From positions 1-52,790 of the IMG/VR virus record IMGVR_UViG_3300049846_001564: a stretch of 52,790 nucleotides of DNA. One strand, written 5' to 3'. Below, in pieces: positions 52,557 to 52,790 of this stretch. The stretch's first letter is position 1. The number at the start of each line of letters is the position of its first letter. Made by a program: the position numbers and the translations under genes. Origin of the DNA: a virus. The notes under the pieces were generated by a model, which had not been told where the DNA came from, did no database searches, and saw only the letters and a program-made list of their open reading frames with translations.

Positions 52557-52745
52557 TTATTTCCAATCTTCAAAGAACACCACTTTAATAACGTACCACG
52601 TTACAGTTATAGGCCAAAACACTCCTAGTACGAAGGCCAGGCTTAACGGATTAGCCAAATCATTTTTAAGAGCTTTAAATTGTTTTCCACCTACAAATAT
52701 AGCAGATATTATATATAATATACATATCAACCAAACGATCCCAAT
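52557..52745 (-). CDS. Small membrane protein, start codon uncertain
   Basis: The frame codes two hydrophobic segments (IVWLICILYIISAIFVGG, and SLAFVLGVFWPITVTW) and ends FFEDWK. No ATG is available at the N-terminus; ATT at 52745 or a TTG a few codons later are the options, so the start is unsure. A 36-codon ATG frame (52675-52785) overlaps it in another frame and may be a separate leader or chance. Confidence 0.45.
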   Translation of the reverse strand: MGIVWLICILYIISAIFVGGKQFKALKNDLANPLSLAFVLGVFWPITVTWYVIKVVFFEDWK

Positions 52746-52790
52746 CTTGTAATGAGATTACTTTTTTTGTTTGTACTTTTATCATAGTTT

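Overview
The window is a stretch of a large, AT-rich phage genome of the T4-like (myovirus) replication type, most probably infecting a member of the Bacteroidota. Every credible gene lies on the minus strand, mostly in tight chains with ATGA or TAATG overlaps. T4-type replication genes are present: family B polymerase, sliding clamp, both clamp-loader subunits and a DnaB/gp41-like helicase. DenV-like glycosylase and a gp19-like tail tube protein are also present. The host inference rests on three phage genes with Bacteroidota hallmarks: a secreted BACON-domain protein with a type IX secretion sorting domain (35529-36680), an Hc1 histone-like protein (35296-35478), and short AT-rich leaders without Shine-Dalgarno sequences.

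Layout in + coordinates (transcription runs right to left). 1-10 kb: glycan-modification genes. These are a sulfotransferase, APS kinase, an NMNAT-like nucleotidyltransferase, a GT10-FkbM fusion, GT11, GT2 and GT4 glycosyltransferases (one split in two), and membrane proteins. 10-28 kb: replication and nucleotide metabolism. Here are a RecB/Cas4-like nuclease, gp62-like and gp44-like clamp loader subunits, ThyA, GroEL/GroES, sliding clamp, a DpdA-like transglycosylase, another glycosyltransferase, two oxidoreductases, polymerase, FolE and dUTPase. 28-43 kb: an amber-suppressor tRNA, a PTH2-like protein, tail tube, QueE, an AAA+ ATPase, queD interrupted by a group I intron with a homing endonuclease beside it, small membrane proteins, the BACON/T9SS protein, uncharacterised proteins, a class II ribonucleotide reductase, helicase and a YkuK-like protein. 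43-50 kb: a dense RNA region with a complete tmRNA, about 35 tRNA genes covering all 20 amino acids, and several non-canonical tRNA-like genes. 50-52.8 kb: two ORF-free, hairpin-rich stretches of about 1 kb and 0.47 kb that look like large structured non-coding RNAs, separated by small genes.

How the genes work together. FolE, QueD, QueE and the DpdA-like enzyme outline a 7-deazaguanine DNA-modification route; no QueC is seen in the window. ThyA, dUTPase, RNR and FolE feed DNA synthesis. The sulfotransferase and APS kinase next to glycosyltransferases suggest a sulfated or otherwise decorated glycan. tmRNA, the PTH2-like protein, a suppressor tRNA and a full tRNA set form an unusually complete phage-borne translation and rescue module.

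The most unusual feature is a set of three tRNA-like genes (44744-44814, 49525-49590, 49685-49754) whose halves are in reversed order. Each runs anticodon-stem 3' strand, T-arm, acceptor 3' strand, short loop, acceptor 5' strand, D-arm, anticodon-stem 5' strand. Two of them are each followed by a copy of a roughly 79-nt structured element with compensatory changes. Other notable points are a possible -1 frameshift gene at 15.6-16.0 kb, a 47-nt tRNA-like structure without an anticodon arm at the end of the large ncRNA candidate, two Ile-anticodon tRNAs without a D-arm, and a recurrent promoter-like motif TATATTTATA.
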